Source: Bacillota bacterium
Lineage (GTDB): Bacteria > Bacillota > Clostridia > Christensenellales > Aristaeellaceae
Length of the DNA: 64,000 nt
NCBI GenBank assembly: GCA_023416585.1
Contig: JAEZHM010000131.1
Location: forward strand, 155,033 to 219,032
Direction: 5' to 3'
Part shown: one piece after another, positions 8,096 through 16,472 of the stretch
Position numbering within the stretch: the stretch's first letter is position 1
How the letters are laid out: every line of letters begins with the position of its first letter
Position numbers and translations under genes: made by a program
The notes under the pieces: model-generated
What the model was told of the DNA's origin: nothing
Databases searched by the model: none
The model's input: only the letters and a program-made list of their open reading frames with translations

Positions 8096-9616
8096 ATGGG
8101 TGAACAGCGTACCAAATACCTGCTTGAGATGATCGACATCGATAAGCAGTTTCCGGGCGTCCGCGCGTTGGATAAAGCGCAGTTAAAACTTAGGCCGGGC
8201 ACAGTTCACGCACTGATGGGCGAAAACGGCGCCGGAAAATCCACTTTGATGAAATGCCTTTTTGGCATTTATAAAAAAGACGCAGGCACGATCCTCATGG
8301 AAGGGGAGAGCGTCGATTTTTCCGACCCCAGACACGCACTGGATCATGGCGTGGCAATGGTCCATCAGGAATTAAACCAGGTGATGCGCCGTAACGTGAT
8401 GGAAAATGTCTGGCTTGGCAGGCTCCCCGTCAGGAACAGGTTTATCGATGGAAAAAAGATGTACGATGACACCGTTCGCGTATTTCGCGAACTGAACATT
8501 GATATAGACCCCAGGGAGATCATCGGCAACCTCTCCGTTGCGAGACGCCAGATGGTGGAGATCGCCAAAGCAGTTTCCTATAATGCCAAAATTCTGGTGC
8601 TGGACGAGCCTACATCCTCATTGACGCAAAGTGAAGTAGAGCATCTGTTTGCGATCATCCAACAGCTCAAAGCAAAAGGCGTCGGCATCATCTACATCTC
8701 CCATAAGATGGACGAAATATTGCGCATCTCCGATGATGTGACCATTATGCGGGACGGCCATTGGATCGCTACCCGGCCTGCAAGGGAACTTGACACCAAT
8801 GAGATCATCTGCCTGATGGTCAACCGCGATCTTGCGCAGCGTTTCCCCGAAAAAAAGAACGTTCCCGGCGATGTGCTGCTTGATGTAAAGGACCTTAGCG
8901 GAAAGTACGAGCCTGCCTGCCACGATGTAAACTTTACGCTGCGCAGTGGCGAGGTGCTGGGTGTGGCGGGCCTTGTCGGTTCCCGCCGTACGGAGCTGCT
9001 AAATACGATCTTCGGCATCTATACCAAAGGAAGCGGAGAAATGAAGCTTCATGACAAGAAAATCGAGAACAAAACACCTGCGTCGGCCATCAGAAACGGT
9101 TTTGCCCTCATCACAGAGGAACGCCGTGCCACAGGCATTTTCCCGGTGATGAGCCTTACATTCAACTCCACCATCTCCAATATGCTCTCCTATGGCAGGG
9201 TGCTTCTTTCCAACAGAAAAATGTCCAAGGATACCAAGTGGGTCATCGACAGCCTGAAAGTAAAAACGCCCGGCCAGCGCACGGCTATCCGCAGCCTGTC
9301 TGGCGGCAACCAGCAGAAGGTTGTTATCGGCCGCTGGCTTTTGACTGATCCTGAAATTTTGCTGCTGGACGAACCTACCCGGGGCATTGACGTCGGCGCG
9401 AAATTTGAAATCTATCAGTTGATCTTAAATCTTGCGGAGCAAGGCAAGGGCATTGTGATGGTATCTTCCGAAATGCCGGAACTGATTGGCATATGCGACA
9501 GGATACTTGTCATGTCGGGTGGGCGGATGGCCGGTATGGTGGAACGCGGCAAGGAGTTTGGCGGAGTTGAAGGCGAGCAGGAAACGATCCTCCGCCTGGC
9601 CGCAAAATATGTATAG
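8096..9616 (+). CDS. mglA: Galactose-type sugar ABC importer, duplicated ATP-binding protein (MglA-like)
   Basis: The ATG at 8096 is preferred because GCGGTGA lies 5 bp upstream; an in-frame GTG at 8087 is the alternative. The 506-residue protein has two ABC domains. The first carries MGENGAGKSTLMK, the second a degraded P-loop (GLVGSRRTELLN) but an intact LSGGNQQK and LDEPTRGIDVG. VLDEPTSSLTQSEVEHLF is the Walker B of domain one. It is about 40% or more alike by eye to the ATPase of the first operon in the conserved blocks, but clearly a different gene. It energises the permease encoded 15 bp downstream. Confidence 0.92.
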   Translation: MGEQRTKYLLEMIDIDKQFPGVRALDKAQLKLRPGTVHALMGENGAGKSTLMKCLFGIYKKDAGTILMEGESVDFSDPRHALDHGVAMVHQELNQVMRRNVMENVWLGRLPVRNRFIDGKKMYDDTVRVFRELNIDIDPREIIGNLSVARRQMVEIAKAVSYNAKILVLDEPTSSLTQSEVEHLFAIIQQLKAKGVGIIYISHKMDEILRISDDVTIMRDGHWIATRPARELDTNEIICLMVNRDLAQRFPEKKNVPGDVLLDVKDLSGKYEPACHDVNFTLRSGEVLGVAGLVGSRRTELLNTIFGIYTKGSGEMKLHDKKIENKTPASAIRNGFALITEERRATGIFPVMSLTFNSTISNMLSYGRVLLSNRKMSKDTKWVIDSLKVKTPGQRTAIRSLSGGNQQKVVIGRWLLTDPEILLLDEPTRGIDVGAKFEIYQLILNLAEQGKGIVMVSSEMPELIGICDRILVMSGGRMAGMVERGKEFGGVEGEQETILRLAAKYV

Positions 9617-9631
9617 AATGGGGGAAAATGC

Positions 9632-10660
9632 ATGGAAAAGACAAGAATCGATATCAAAAGATTCAGTGAATTTCTGCTCAATTACGCACTGTACATCATT
9701 CTCATTGCGATTCTGGTAACGGTGAGCATCCTCCGTCCGAACTTTGTGGCACTCTCCAATATCCTGAACATCCTGAAGCAGGCATCCACAAAAGGTATTC
9801 TGGCTTTGGGCTGCGCCGGTATCATCGTGCTTGCGGGAACAGATCTTTCTATCGGCCGCGTGCTGGGGTTAAGCGCTGCGGTGACCGCATCGCTGGTACA
9901 GTCTGTCACCTATGCCTCGCGTTATTATCAGGGCATGACGGCGCAGCTTCCGCTGATCGTGCCGTTTCTGGCGGCAATTGCGATCAGCGTGATCTTTAGC
10001 TTAATCAACGGCTTTGGCGTGGCCAAGCTGCATATGCACGCGTTCATCATCACGCTGGGCACGCAGCTGATTGCCTTTGGCGCGAACAGCATCTATATCG
10101 AAGCCCAGCCCTCCGGTTCTGCCCAGGCGCTGTCGACTTTTGAAAGCGGTTTCCTCAATGTGGGAGCGGGAAACCTAACCCTGGGGAATATGAAGATCCC
10201 CTTGTCGGTCATCTACTTCCTGCTGATTGCAATGATCATGTGGGTCGTGTGGAACAAGACAAGATTTGGCAAGAACATGTTCGCCGTGGGCGGCAACACG
10301 GAGGCTGCCGCGGTTTCCGGTGTCAATGTAGATAGGACGATCATGATTGTGTTCCTGGTGGCAGGCGTATTGTACGGCATCGCTTCCTTTCTGGAGGCGG
10401 CCCGTATCCAATCAGTCGGCGCGAACACGGGCATCAACTATGAGCTGGATGCCATTTCCGCCTGCGTCATCGGCGGTGTCTCCTTCACGGGCGGCGTAGG
10501 TACGATACAGGGCGTTGTTATCGGCGCGATCATCCTGCAGGCCATCAACTACTCACTGTATTTCCTGCAGGTCAACGCATACTGGCAGTATATTATCAGG
10601 GGCCTGATCATCGTACTGGCCGTGGCTATCGACGTGCGCAAGTCCCTGGTGAAGAGGTGA
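9632..10660 (+). CDS. mglC: Galactose-type sugar ABC importer permease (MglC-like)
   Basis: The 342-residue polytopic protein belongs to the BPD_transp_2 family. Hallmarks are GCAGIIVLAGTDLSIGRVLG, AVGGNTEAAAVSGVNV and the late loop CVIGGVSFTGGVGTIQGV. The insertion around residues 85-105 (VQSVTYASRYYQGMTAQLP) between early membrane segments is typical of MglC rather than RbsC. It starts 15 bp after the ATPase gene. The final codons supply a GAAGAGGTGA ribosome-binding site for the small gene that follows after one base. Confidence 0.92.
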   Translation: MEKTRIDIKRFSEFLLNYALYIILIAILVTVSILRPNFVALSNILNILKQASTKGILALGCAGIIVLAGTDLSIGRVLGLSAAVTASLVQSVTYASRYYQGMTAQLPLIVPFLAAIAISVIFSLINGFGVAKLHMHAFIITLGTQLIAFGANSIYIEAQPSGSAQALSTFESGFLNVGAGNLTLGNMKIPLSVIYFLLIAMIMWVVWNKTRFGKNMFAVGGNTEAAAVSGVNVDRTIMIVFLVAGVLYGIASFLEAARIQSVGANTGINYELDAISACVIGGVSFTGGVGTIQGVVIGAIILQAINYSLYFLQVNAYWQYIIRGLIIVLAVAIDVRKSLVKR

Positions 10661-10661
10661 T

Positions 10662-10859
10662 ATGATGGATTTGTATAAAAGGGGCCGGGACTCGCGCATT
10701 CCTATGGATGCTAAAGAAAAGGCAGTACAGAAGCCAAAGGGGATTCGGGTGTCTCTGTACAGCCATATCAAGGTTTCTGTCCGCACGATGGATGTTATGA
10801 TTTTAATCATATCACTTCTGCTCATCGCCAGCATTGTCATTGGCATTACACAAGGTTGA
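10662..10859 (+). CDS. Small single-span membrane protein of the mgl operon, unknown function
   Basis: This 65-residue frame begins one base after the mglC stop, with AAGAGGTGA inside the mglC end acting as its ribosome-binding site, and ends just before the operon terminator. Residues 1-42 are basic and polar (many Lys/Arg). Residues 46-63 are a hydrophobic span (VMILIISLLLIASIVIGI). The tight coupling and the terminator placed after it argue that it is translated. By position it may be a regulatory or accessory subunit of the importer. I do not recognise the family. Confidence 0.65.
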   Translation: MMDLYKRGRDSRIPMDAKEKAVQKPKGIRVSLYSHIKVSVRTMDVMILIISLLLIASIVIGITQG

Positions 10860-10889
10860 ATGTAGTTTTTTGCTTACCGGCACACTGAT

Positions 10890-10917
10890 TCGGCGCTTTA
10901 CACCGCCGACTTTTTTT
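10890..10917 (+). terminator. Rho-independent terminator of the mgl operon
   Basis: TCGGCG (10890-10895) pairs with CGCCGA (10904-10909) around an 8-nt loop; T7 follows at 10911-10917. It lies 31 bp after the small membrane-protein gene. Confidence 0.85.
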
Positions 10918-11065
10918 GCCGCAAAATTCTATTTTTAAGGATGTTTATTTTCGGCAATTCTCCCTGTTTCGTGCTGTTTTTCCATGATTCCATATATTGT
11001 GGGTTGTTCTAACTGCACAAATATATTATAGTAATTTAGACCTAATTTAGCAGAAAGGGGCTTTC

Positions 11066-12499
11066 TTGCGAGTGAAAGCGAATAGGTTTTTCAAGGCGTT
11101 GGGCGCCGGAATGATGGTGCTGTTATTATGCGCCATGTCCGTCGGTGCTGCTGCCGCGGCCGATACGTCGAAGCCAACCAAGCCCGCAAACCTTACCGCA
11201 GCTTCCGTTACCACGACCTCCGTAAGCCTTGCCTGGCAAAAATCCTCGGATAATGTGGGTGTGAAATCGTATGCCGTCTTTATGAACAGCGCATACCTTA
11301 CGTATACGGCACAAACGGAAGCTACTATTTCAAATCTGAAACCAGGAACCTCCTACACTTTTTATGTGGCCGCGCAGGATGCGGCAGGGAACATCTCCGG
11401 AGCCAGCAACAAGATTACCGTCACCACCAAAAGCAACGCAGCCACAGGCAAGATTATTGCAGGATACTACGCCGGTTGGGCAGCCTATTCAGGGTATACG
11501 CCCTCGGACATTCCTGCTTCCAAGCTGACGCATATCCTGTACGCGTTTGCGAATATCAACAGTTCTTACAGGATCACACTGGGTGATCCGGAAGTGGATG
11601 AGAAGAACTTTGCAGAGCTTCGCGCGCTTAAAAAGCAATATCCCAGCTTGAAAACACTGATCTCCGTGGGCGGTTGGGAATGGTCCGGAAGGTTTTCCAA
11701 TGCTGCATCCACCGCAAGCCGCCGGGAAACATTTGCCTGGAGTGCAGCGGAATTTGTTGCTGCCCACGGCTTTGACGGTGTGGATATCGACTGGGAATTC
11801 CCTGTCAGCGGCGGCAAGGCGGATAACGCTTCCCGTGCTGCGGACAAAGAGAATTTTACGCTGCTGCTGAAAAAACTGCGGGAAACGCTGGACGCCCAAG
11901 GGAAAAAGGATGGTAAACACTATCTGTTAACCATCGCCGGCGGTTCGGGAAAGGAATTCGTGGGTAATGTACAGTTGAAATCCATCGCCCAATACCTGGA
12001 TTTCGGCTTGGTGATGGCTTACGATATCCATGGCATTTCCGACAAGTACACCGACCACAACGCTCCGCTGTACGGATCCACTGATCCCTCTCCCCAGTTT
12101 GTGTGGAGCGTGGAACAGTCTGTTCAGGCCTGGCTGGGAGAGGGATTCCCCAAATCCAAGCTGACGGTCGGCGTTCCGTTTTACGGTCACCGCTACAGCA
12201 ATGTGAAGGGCGGAGGAACTGGCATTTACAAAACCTACAGCGGCTACAAGTCGCTGGACTACGACGATATCGTGTCTCAATATTTAATCGACAAGTCTTA
12301 TACCCGCTTTTACGGGGCGGCTGGCAGGACACCCTGGCTATTCAATGGCTCCACTTTCATCACATATGAAGATGCTACGTCTCTTAGTGAGAAGGCCATC
12401 TACATCAAAAATCAGGGTCTTGCCGGGGCGGGTATCTGGGAGCTTTCGCAAAACACGGATGGAACACTGCTCAATACGCTGCATAAAAATTTGAAGTAA
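11066..12499 (+). CDS. Secreted GH18 chitinase with N-terminal fibronectin type III domain
   Basis: The 477-residue product starts at a TTG preceded by AAAGGGG; a GTG at 11072 is the alternative. A signal peptide spans about residues 1-32, ending in AAAAA. Residues 35-125 form a fibronectin III domain (SVSLAWQKSSDNVGVKSY, GTSYTFYVAAQDAAGN). The rest is a GH18 barrel with SVGGWEWS and the catalytic block FDGVDIDWEFP, whose DxxDxDxE is complete with Glu as acid/base. The late GAGIWELSQNTDG closes the barrel. It should cleave chitin or chito-oligosaccharides outside the cell. It is a single-gene unit; a weak promoter (TTGTTC 11004-11009, TATAGT 11027-11032) lies upstream. Confidence 0.93.
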   Translation: MRVKANRFFKALGAGMMVLLLCAMSVGAAAAADTSKPTKPANLTAASVTTTSVSLAWQKSSDNVGVKSYAVFMNSAYLTYTAQTEATISNLKPGTSYTFYVAAQDAAGNISGASNKITVTTKSNAATGKIIAGYYAGWAAYSGYTPSDIPASKLTHILYAFANINSSYRITLGDPEVDEKNFAELRALKKQYPSLKTLISVGGWEWSGRFSNAASTASRRETFAWSAAEFVAAHGFDGVDIDWEFPVSGGKADNASRAADKENFTLLLKKLRETLDAQGKKDGKHYLLTIAGGSGKEFVGNVQLKSIAQYLDFGLVMAYDIHGISDKYTDHNAPLYGSTDPSPQFVWSVEQSVQAWLGEGFPKSKLTVGVPFYGHRYSNVKGGGTGIYKTYSGYKSLDYDDIVSQYLIDKSYTRFYGAAGRTPWLFNGSTFITYEDATSLSEKAIYIKNQGLAGAGIWELSQNTDGTLLNTLHKNLK

Positions 12500-12510
12500 A
12501 TAGTTTCATT

Positions 12511-12542
12511 AAGACCTGCGTGCAAAAAGCGCAGGTCTTTTT
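12511..12542 (+). terminator. Rho-independent terminator after the chitinase
   Basis: AAGACCTGCG (12511-12520) pairs perfectly with CGCAGGTCTT (12530-12539), followed by a short T-run. It starts 12 bp after the stop codon. Confidence 0.88.
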
Positions 12543-12687
12543 GCGTGCAAGCCATGTTCACAAAATCATATTACAAAATTGGCTCCAGAAAACTTGATGC
12601 AAATTGGTGCTTTTTTACGCCAATCTGTCATCGTATACTAATGCCGGTAAACACGCTGTATGAATTTGTTGTAATGGAGGGTTATGT

Positions 12688-13677
12688 ATGACGATGACAA
12701 GAAATTTGGGCAGATCGGGCATTAAGGTGAGCGCTTTGGGTCTTGGCTGCTGGGCTATCGGCGGGCCGTTTATCTTGGATGGCCTGCAGGATGGCTGGGG
12801 GGACGTAGATGACAGAGAATCCATAAAAGCACTTCATGCTGCTTTTGACCTGGGTGTGAATTTCTTGGATACGGCTGATGCCTATGGCATAGGTCACAGT
12901 GAGGAAGTCGTTGGGCAGGCCATTTCAGAACGCAGGAACAGTGTGGTGATCGCAACCAAGTTTGGATATTTCGGCAGCGAGTCTACCAAAACGCTTCATG
13001 GGGTGAACTTGGACCCAGGCTATATCGAAAAGGCCTGCGAAGCATCCCTGAAGCGATTGCGGACTGACTATATCGATTTGTATCTGTTGCATGTATGGGA
13101 GATAGGGTTAAGCCAGATAGCACCTGTATGTGATGTTCTTGACCGGCTTGTGAAAAAAGGGAAAATACGTGCCTATGGCTGGAGCACGGATCTTATGGAC
13201 GGTGCGGCGGCTTTTGCCAGGAGACCTGACTGTTCTGCTGTAGAACATGAACTGAATATCTTTGCTGATACCAGTGAAATGGTGCAATTATGTGAAGATA
13301 AAAATTTAGCCTGCATCATCCGGGCGCCGCTTGCCATGGGGCTATTGAGCGGCAAATTCGGAAACGATTCCACCCTTTCTAAGGATGATGTGCGCGGCGC
13401 GGGACATAAATGGGTAAAATACTTCCATGACGGAAAGCCTGATCCGGCCTATTTGAAGATGCTGGACGGCGTGCGGGAAGTGCTTACAAGCAATGGGCGC
13501 ACACAAGCCCAAGGCGCGTTATGCTGGCTGTGGGGCAGGAGTGAAAACACCATCCCCATTCCCGGCTTCAAAAGCGTGAAGCAGGCGCAAGAAAACGCCA
13601 AGGCCATGGCGTTCGGCCCGCTTACCCAGCAGCAGATGCATGAGGTAGATGCGCTCCTAAAATCCATTGAGGCATAA
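12688..13677 (+). CDS. Aldo/keto reductase
   Basis: The 329-residue protein is an NADP-dependent aldo/keto reductase. It has the N-terminal LGRSGIKVSALGLGCW strand, the catalytic residues in FLDTADAYGIGHSEEVVG (Asp and Tyr), Lys in VIATKFGYF and His in LYLLHVWE. The C-terminal cofactor site IPIPGFKSVKQAQENAKAM is present. The closest style is the YajO/Tas type with a long insert after the first strand. The physiological substrate is unknown. The start has GGAGGG 8 bp upstream. It stands alone, 84 bp before the VOC gene. Confidence 0.9.
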   Translation: MTMTRNLGRSGIKVSALGLGCWAIGGPFILDGLQDGWGDVDDRESIKALHAAFDLGVNFLDTADAYGIGHSEEVVGQAISERRNSVVIATKFGYFGSESTKTLHGVNLDPGYIEKACEASLKRLRTDYIDLYLLHVWEIGLSQIAPVCDVLDRLVKKGKIRAYGWSTDLMDGAAAFARRPDCSAVEHELNIFADTSEMVQLCEDKNLACIIRAPLAMGLLSGKFGNDSTLSKDDVRGAGHKWVKYFHDGKPDPAYLKMLDGVREVLTSNGRTQAQGALCWLWGRSENTIPIPGFKSVKQAQENAKAMAFGPLTQQQMHEVDALLKSIEA

Positions 13678-13761
13678 TCAAACCAAAGCCGATTGTTTAG
13701 CCTTCCTTGTTTTGTGGTACAAAACAGTTGGGACAACCACATAAACAAAGGAGTGAATCGT

Positions 13762-14196
13762 ATGGCTTTACAGCTATTTATTAATTTTAATGGCAACTGC
13801 CGCGAGGCGGTAGAGTTTTACGCCAAAACATTCAAGACAGGTGCGCCCAAATTTATGACCTTTGGGGATGCGCCGCCTGATCCGGAAATGGTTTTGGATG
13901 AGAAGGACAAGAAGCTGATCATGTACACCGACCTGAACATCCTGGGCTCTACTGCCATGTTCTGTGATACTCCGCCCGGAATGCCGTATGTTCAGGGTAC
14001 CAACATCAGCCTGACTGTCGTTACCAAGGATGCGGATGAAATCAAACGCCTCTTCCATGAACTTTCTGTGGGCGGCGAAGTGGATATGGAGCTTCAGGAA
14101 ACCTTCTGGAGCAACCTGTTCGGTATGGTAACCGACAAGTTCGGCATCAGTTGGCAGCTCAGCCATGACAGCGGCAAGGAATACGGGAACAGCTAA
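13762..14196 (+). CDS. VOC-superfamily protein (PhnB/glyoxalase-like)
   Basis: The start at 13762 follows AAAGGAGTG. The 144-residue protein begins with LQLFINFNGNCREAVEFYAKTF, the standard opening of the DUF1428/PhnB-type VOC fold, and has a second beta-alpha module with ISLTVVTKDADEIKRLFHEL and a closing FGMVTDKFGISWQL. Members are often annotated as 3-demethylubiquinone methyltransferase-like, but most have no known reaction. The typical metal-binding His/Glu set is not obvious, so it may be a binding protein. It forms a single-gene unit ended by a terminator. Confidence 0.85.
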   Translation: MALQLFINFNGNCREAVEFYAKTFKTGAPKFMTFGDAPPDPEMVLDEKDKKLIMYTDLNILGSTAMFCDTPPGMPYVQGTNISLTVVTKDADEIKRLFHELSVGGEVDMELQETFWSNLFGMVTDKFGISWQLSHDSGKEYGNS

Positions 14197-14227
14197 GCGC
14201 TTAGTACCAAGAGCCCTATATAAAATG

Positions 14228-14250
14228 GCCTTCCGAAAGGAAGGCTTTTT
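14228..14250 (+). terminator. Rho-independent terminator after the VOC gene
   Basis: GCCTTCC (14228-14234), GAAA tetraloop and GGAAGGC (14239-14245), followed by T5. Confidence 0.87.
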
Positions 14251-14332
14251 GAGTTCCAGGAATATGTTGCCATAAGGTTCTTTCCTTGCTATGATACAGG
14301 CAAACCGTAAAGTGTTGAAGGAGTGAATAGAT

Positions 14333-14911
14333 ATGCTGGAAGAGCAGATGCGTATATGGATAAAGGATGTCTGCAGCCAGGGGACAGGGCCATTCGATAC
14401 ATCTTTCTTTGAAAAGCATATTTGTGTGATGACGCAAATAGCAGACATGCTGGCGCAAACTTTTCATGCCGACCGGGAGGTTGTGGCCCTGGCTGCTTAC
14501 CTGCACGACATCTCCGCCATAGAGGATTATGCAATGGTAGCGAATCACCACATCTTGGGCGGGGAGAGGGCGGGGGAGATATTGTCGGCTCATGGGTATC
14601 CTGCTGAAAAGATCGATGCTGTCCGCCGGTGTATCTTCTCCCACTCCGCCCCTGTGGCAGCCGGGCAGGGAACGATGGAAGAGATTTGCATTTCCAACGC
14701 CGACGCAGTAAGCCAGATCATGATGCCCGGCTACTGGCTGCATTACGCCTTTGTGGTCAAACATATGGGCTATAAAGACGGGTTGAAATGGTATATGGAT
14801 AAAATCGACTCCCATTGGAACGCCATGGCGGAGGAGGCAAGAGCCATTGCTGCGCAAGCGTATCAGGCCGCAAGGGTTCTTTTCACCAGGGAAACGCAAA
14901 CTTCCTCTTGA
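14333..14911 (+). CDS. HD-domain phosphohydrolase family protein
   Basis: The 192-residue product starts after AAGGAGTGAATAG. The metal site of an HD domain is visible: H in FFEKHICVMTQIAD, HD in AAYLHDISAIEDY, H in NHHILGGERAGEIL, H in RRCIFSHS and D in CISNADAVSQI. This set fits HD-family metal-dependent phosphohydrolases. The late tryptophan-rich stretch (KWYMDKIDSHWNAMA) is typical of the YpgQ/YedJ-type subgroup acting on nucleotides or unknown phosphate esters. The substrate cannot be told. It is followed 95 bp later by a MerR gene in the same direction. Confidence 0.85.
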   Translation: MLEEQMRIWIKDVCSQGTGPFDTSFFEKHICVMTQIADMLAQTFHADREVVALAAYLHDISAIEDYAMVANHHILGGERAGEILSAHGYPAEKIDAVRRCIFSHSAPVAAGQGTMEEICISNADAVSQIMMPGYWLHYAFVVKHMGYKDGLKWYMDKIDSHWNAMAEEARAIAAQAYQAARVLFTRETQTSS

Positions 14912-15006
14912 CGCATGTCTTCAGCCATGCCCGCTGTGTGCCTTCATTTTCATCATGCTGAGCAAGTGAACCTATGCCACACGTATGCATTGAAGGGGGG
15001 CTTACT

Positions 15007-15837
15007 TTGTTTAAGATAGGAGAATTTTCAAAGCTTACGCAGGTATCTATCCGCATGCTGCGCTATTATGACGAAACAGGTCTTCTGCCCCCTGCGAAAA
15101 CCGATCCCACTACCGGATATAGAATGTATACTGCAGAGCAGATTCCAATTCTTCACCGTATTTTGTTTTTCAGGGATACCGGATTCAATGTGTCGGAAAC
15201 AGCGGACGCCCTTGCCTGTTGGTCACCCTGCGCAATAGACGGGTTATTAAGAAAAAAGCGGGAGGATATATCCCTTGCCATTCAAAAAGAGCAGCAAATG
15301 CTTCGCAAGCTTGATACTGCCTTGCAGGATATTGATACCGGCAGGTTATCGGCACATGTGAATATCATCATGAAAAGCGTTCCGGCGTATCCTGTTCTTT
15401 CCCATCGCCGCATTCTTCCAAATCATATGGCGGAAGGGGAGCTTTGGCATGAACTAGCCGGGATTGCGGAGAGAAATCGGATTCCCGTAAGCAAAAATGC
15501 TCTAAATTTTGCGGTTTACCACGAGGAAGATGAACTGGCGGACGGAGTGGATGTAGAGGTCTGCACCGTTGTGGATGAGTTTATAGAGGGATTGGAAGGG
15601 GCTTTGTACCGTATGACGGAAAAGGTGCCGCACATGGTATGCGCCATGGTGTACGGCCCATATGAAAACATAAGGCAGGGCTATGACTCCCTGGCGGTCT
15701 GGCTTTCAGCCCATCAAATATATCAAATGGATGGTTTGATCAGACAAATCTGCCACCGGGGGCCTTGGAATGAAACCGATCCTGCCGCGTATCTTACGGA
15801 AATCCAGGTTCCCGTGCGATTACTTCGAGAATTGTAA
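15007..15837 (+). CDS. MerR-family regulator with GyrI-like effector-binding domain
   Basis: The TTG at 15007 is chosen because GAAGGGGGG lies 6 bp upstream and the protein then opens with the canonical FKIGEFSKLTQVSIRMLRYYDE helix-turn-helix (residues 2-23). A coiled-coil helix follows (RKKREDISLAIQKEQQMLRKL). The C-terminal 150 residues, with MKSVPAYPVLSHRRILP and a final EIQVPVR strand, form a GyrI-like ligand-binding domain as in BmrR and related regulators. Such proteins activate promoters with 19-bp spacers on binding a drug or metabolite. A promoter of just this kind lies 8 bp after the gene, before trmO. Length is 276 residues. Confidence 0.88.
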   Translation: MFKIGEFSKLTQVSIRMLRYYDETGLLPPAKTDPTTGYRMYTAEQIPILHRILFFRDTGFNVSETADALACWSPCAIDGLLRKKREDISLAIQKEQQMLRKLDTALQDIDTGRLSAHVNIIMKSVPAYPVLSHRRILPNHMAEGELWHELAGIAERNRIPVSKNALNFAVYHEEDELADGVDVEVCTVVDEFIEGLEGALYRMTEKVPHMVCAMVYGPYENIRQGYDSLAVWLSAHQIYQMDGLIRQICHRGPWNETDPAAYLTEIQVPVRLLREL

Positions 15838-15845
15838 AATCATGC

Positions 15846-15876
15846 TTGACTCTCACATGGTGTCAGGGTGTAAGTT
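15846..15876 (+). promoter_or_regulatory. MerR-type promoter with 19-bp spacer upstream of trmO
   Basis: TTGACT (15846-15851) and TAAGTT (15871-15876) are 19 bp apart. The spacer holds CTCACATGGTGTCAGGG, with TGAC...GTCA and CAC...GTG dyad elements. Overlong spacers with a dyad are the known target of MerR activators. The preceding gene encodes such a regulator. Confidence 0.6.
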
Positions 15877-15916
15877 GAAAACGCATCGATGCAAAAGTTA
15901 AGACGGAGGCGGTTTC

Positions 15917-16393
15917 ATGATTTCCTACACCCTTCATCCTGTCGGATCCGTACTATCTGGAGAAGATGGCTTCCTGCTCAAGCTTTATGATCCATTCCGG
16001 CCCGGCCTCAAAGGCCTTGAGGGCTTTGGCCATATTCAGGTACTTTGCTGGTTTGATAAAACCGATACCGAAGATGCCCGGAGTTTATGTACTGCGGGCA
16101 AACCGTACAAGAACGGTCCGGAGGAAATGGGCGTCTTTGCCACCCGCGGGCCTATTCGGCCCAATCCCATTGCTTTATGCACCATGCAGGTATTGTCGGT
16201 CAATGAGGCGGCGGGAGAAATACGAATCGCCTGGACAGATATGATGGATGGTACCCCCATCCTGGATATTAAGCCCTATACTCCAAGCCTGGACCGTGTG
16301 GAATATCCTTGCGTACCTGCGTGGTGCGGTACTTGGCCCAGGAATGTGGAAACTTCCGGCGACTTTGACTGGGCGGGTGTGTTCAATTTCTGA
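15917..16393 (+). CDS. trmO: tRNA (adenine37-N6)-methyltransferase TrmO (TsaA/YaeB family)
   Basis: The 158-residue protein contains the family signatures GVFATRGPIRPNPIALC and MMDGTPILDIKPYTP, together with an early LEGFGHIQVLCWFD. E. coli TrmO N6-methylates t6A at position 37 of tRNAs using S-adenosylmethionine; this protein covers the beta-barrel catalytic domain but lacks the small C-terminal domain of the E. coli enzyme (235 residues), as is common in Firmicutes. Some short members have other methyl-transfer roles. It starts after ACGGAGGCGG and is preceded by a MerR-type promoter, which is odd for a tRNA modification gene. Confidence 0.85.
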   Translation: MISYTLHPVGSVLSGEDGFLLKLYDPFRPGLKGLEGFGHIQVLCWFDKTDTEDARSLCTAGKPYKNGPEEMGVFATRGPIRPNPIALCTMQVLSVNEAAGEIRIAWTDMMDGTPILDIKPYTPSLDRVEYPCVPAWCGTWPRNVETSGDFDWAGVFNF

Positions 16394-16400
16394 TGCAAAA

Positions 16401-16440
16401 GGGGAGGAAGCGTGCAGTGATGCTCCCTCCCCATATTTTT
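16401..16440 (+). terminator. Rho-independent terminator after trmO
   Basis: GGGGAGG (16401-16407) pairs with CCTCCCC (16426-16432) and the stem continues after one mismatch with AGC/GCT; ATATTTTT follows. It lies in the gap between convergent genes. Confidence 0.78.
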
Positions 16441-16472
16441 CTGTATCGCAGCGCTCTTAAGCATATTGTAAA

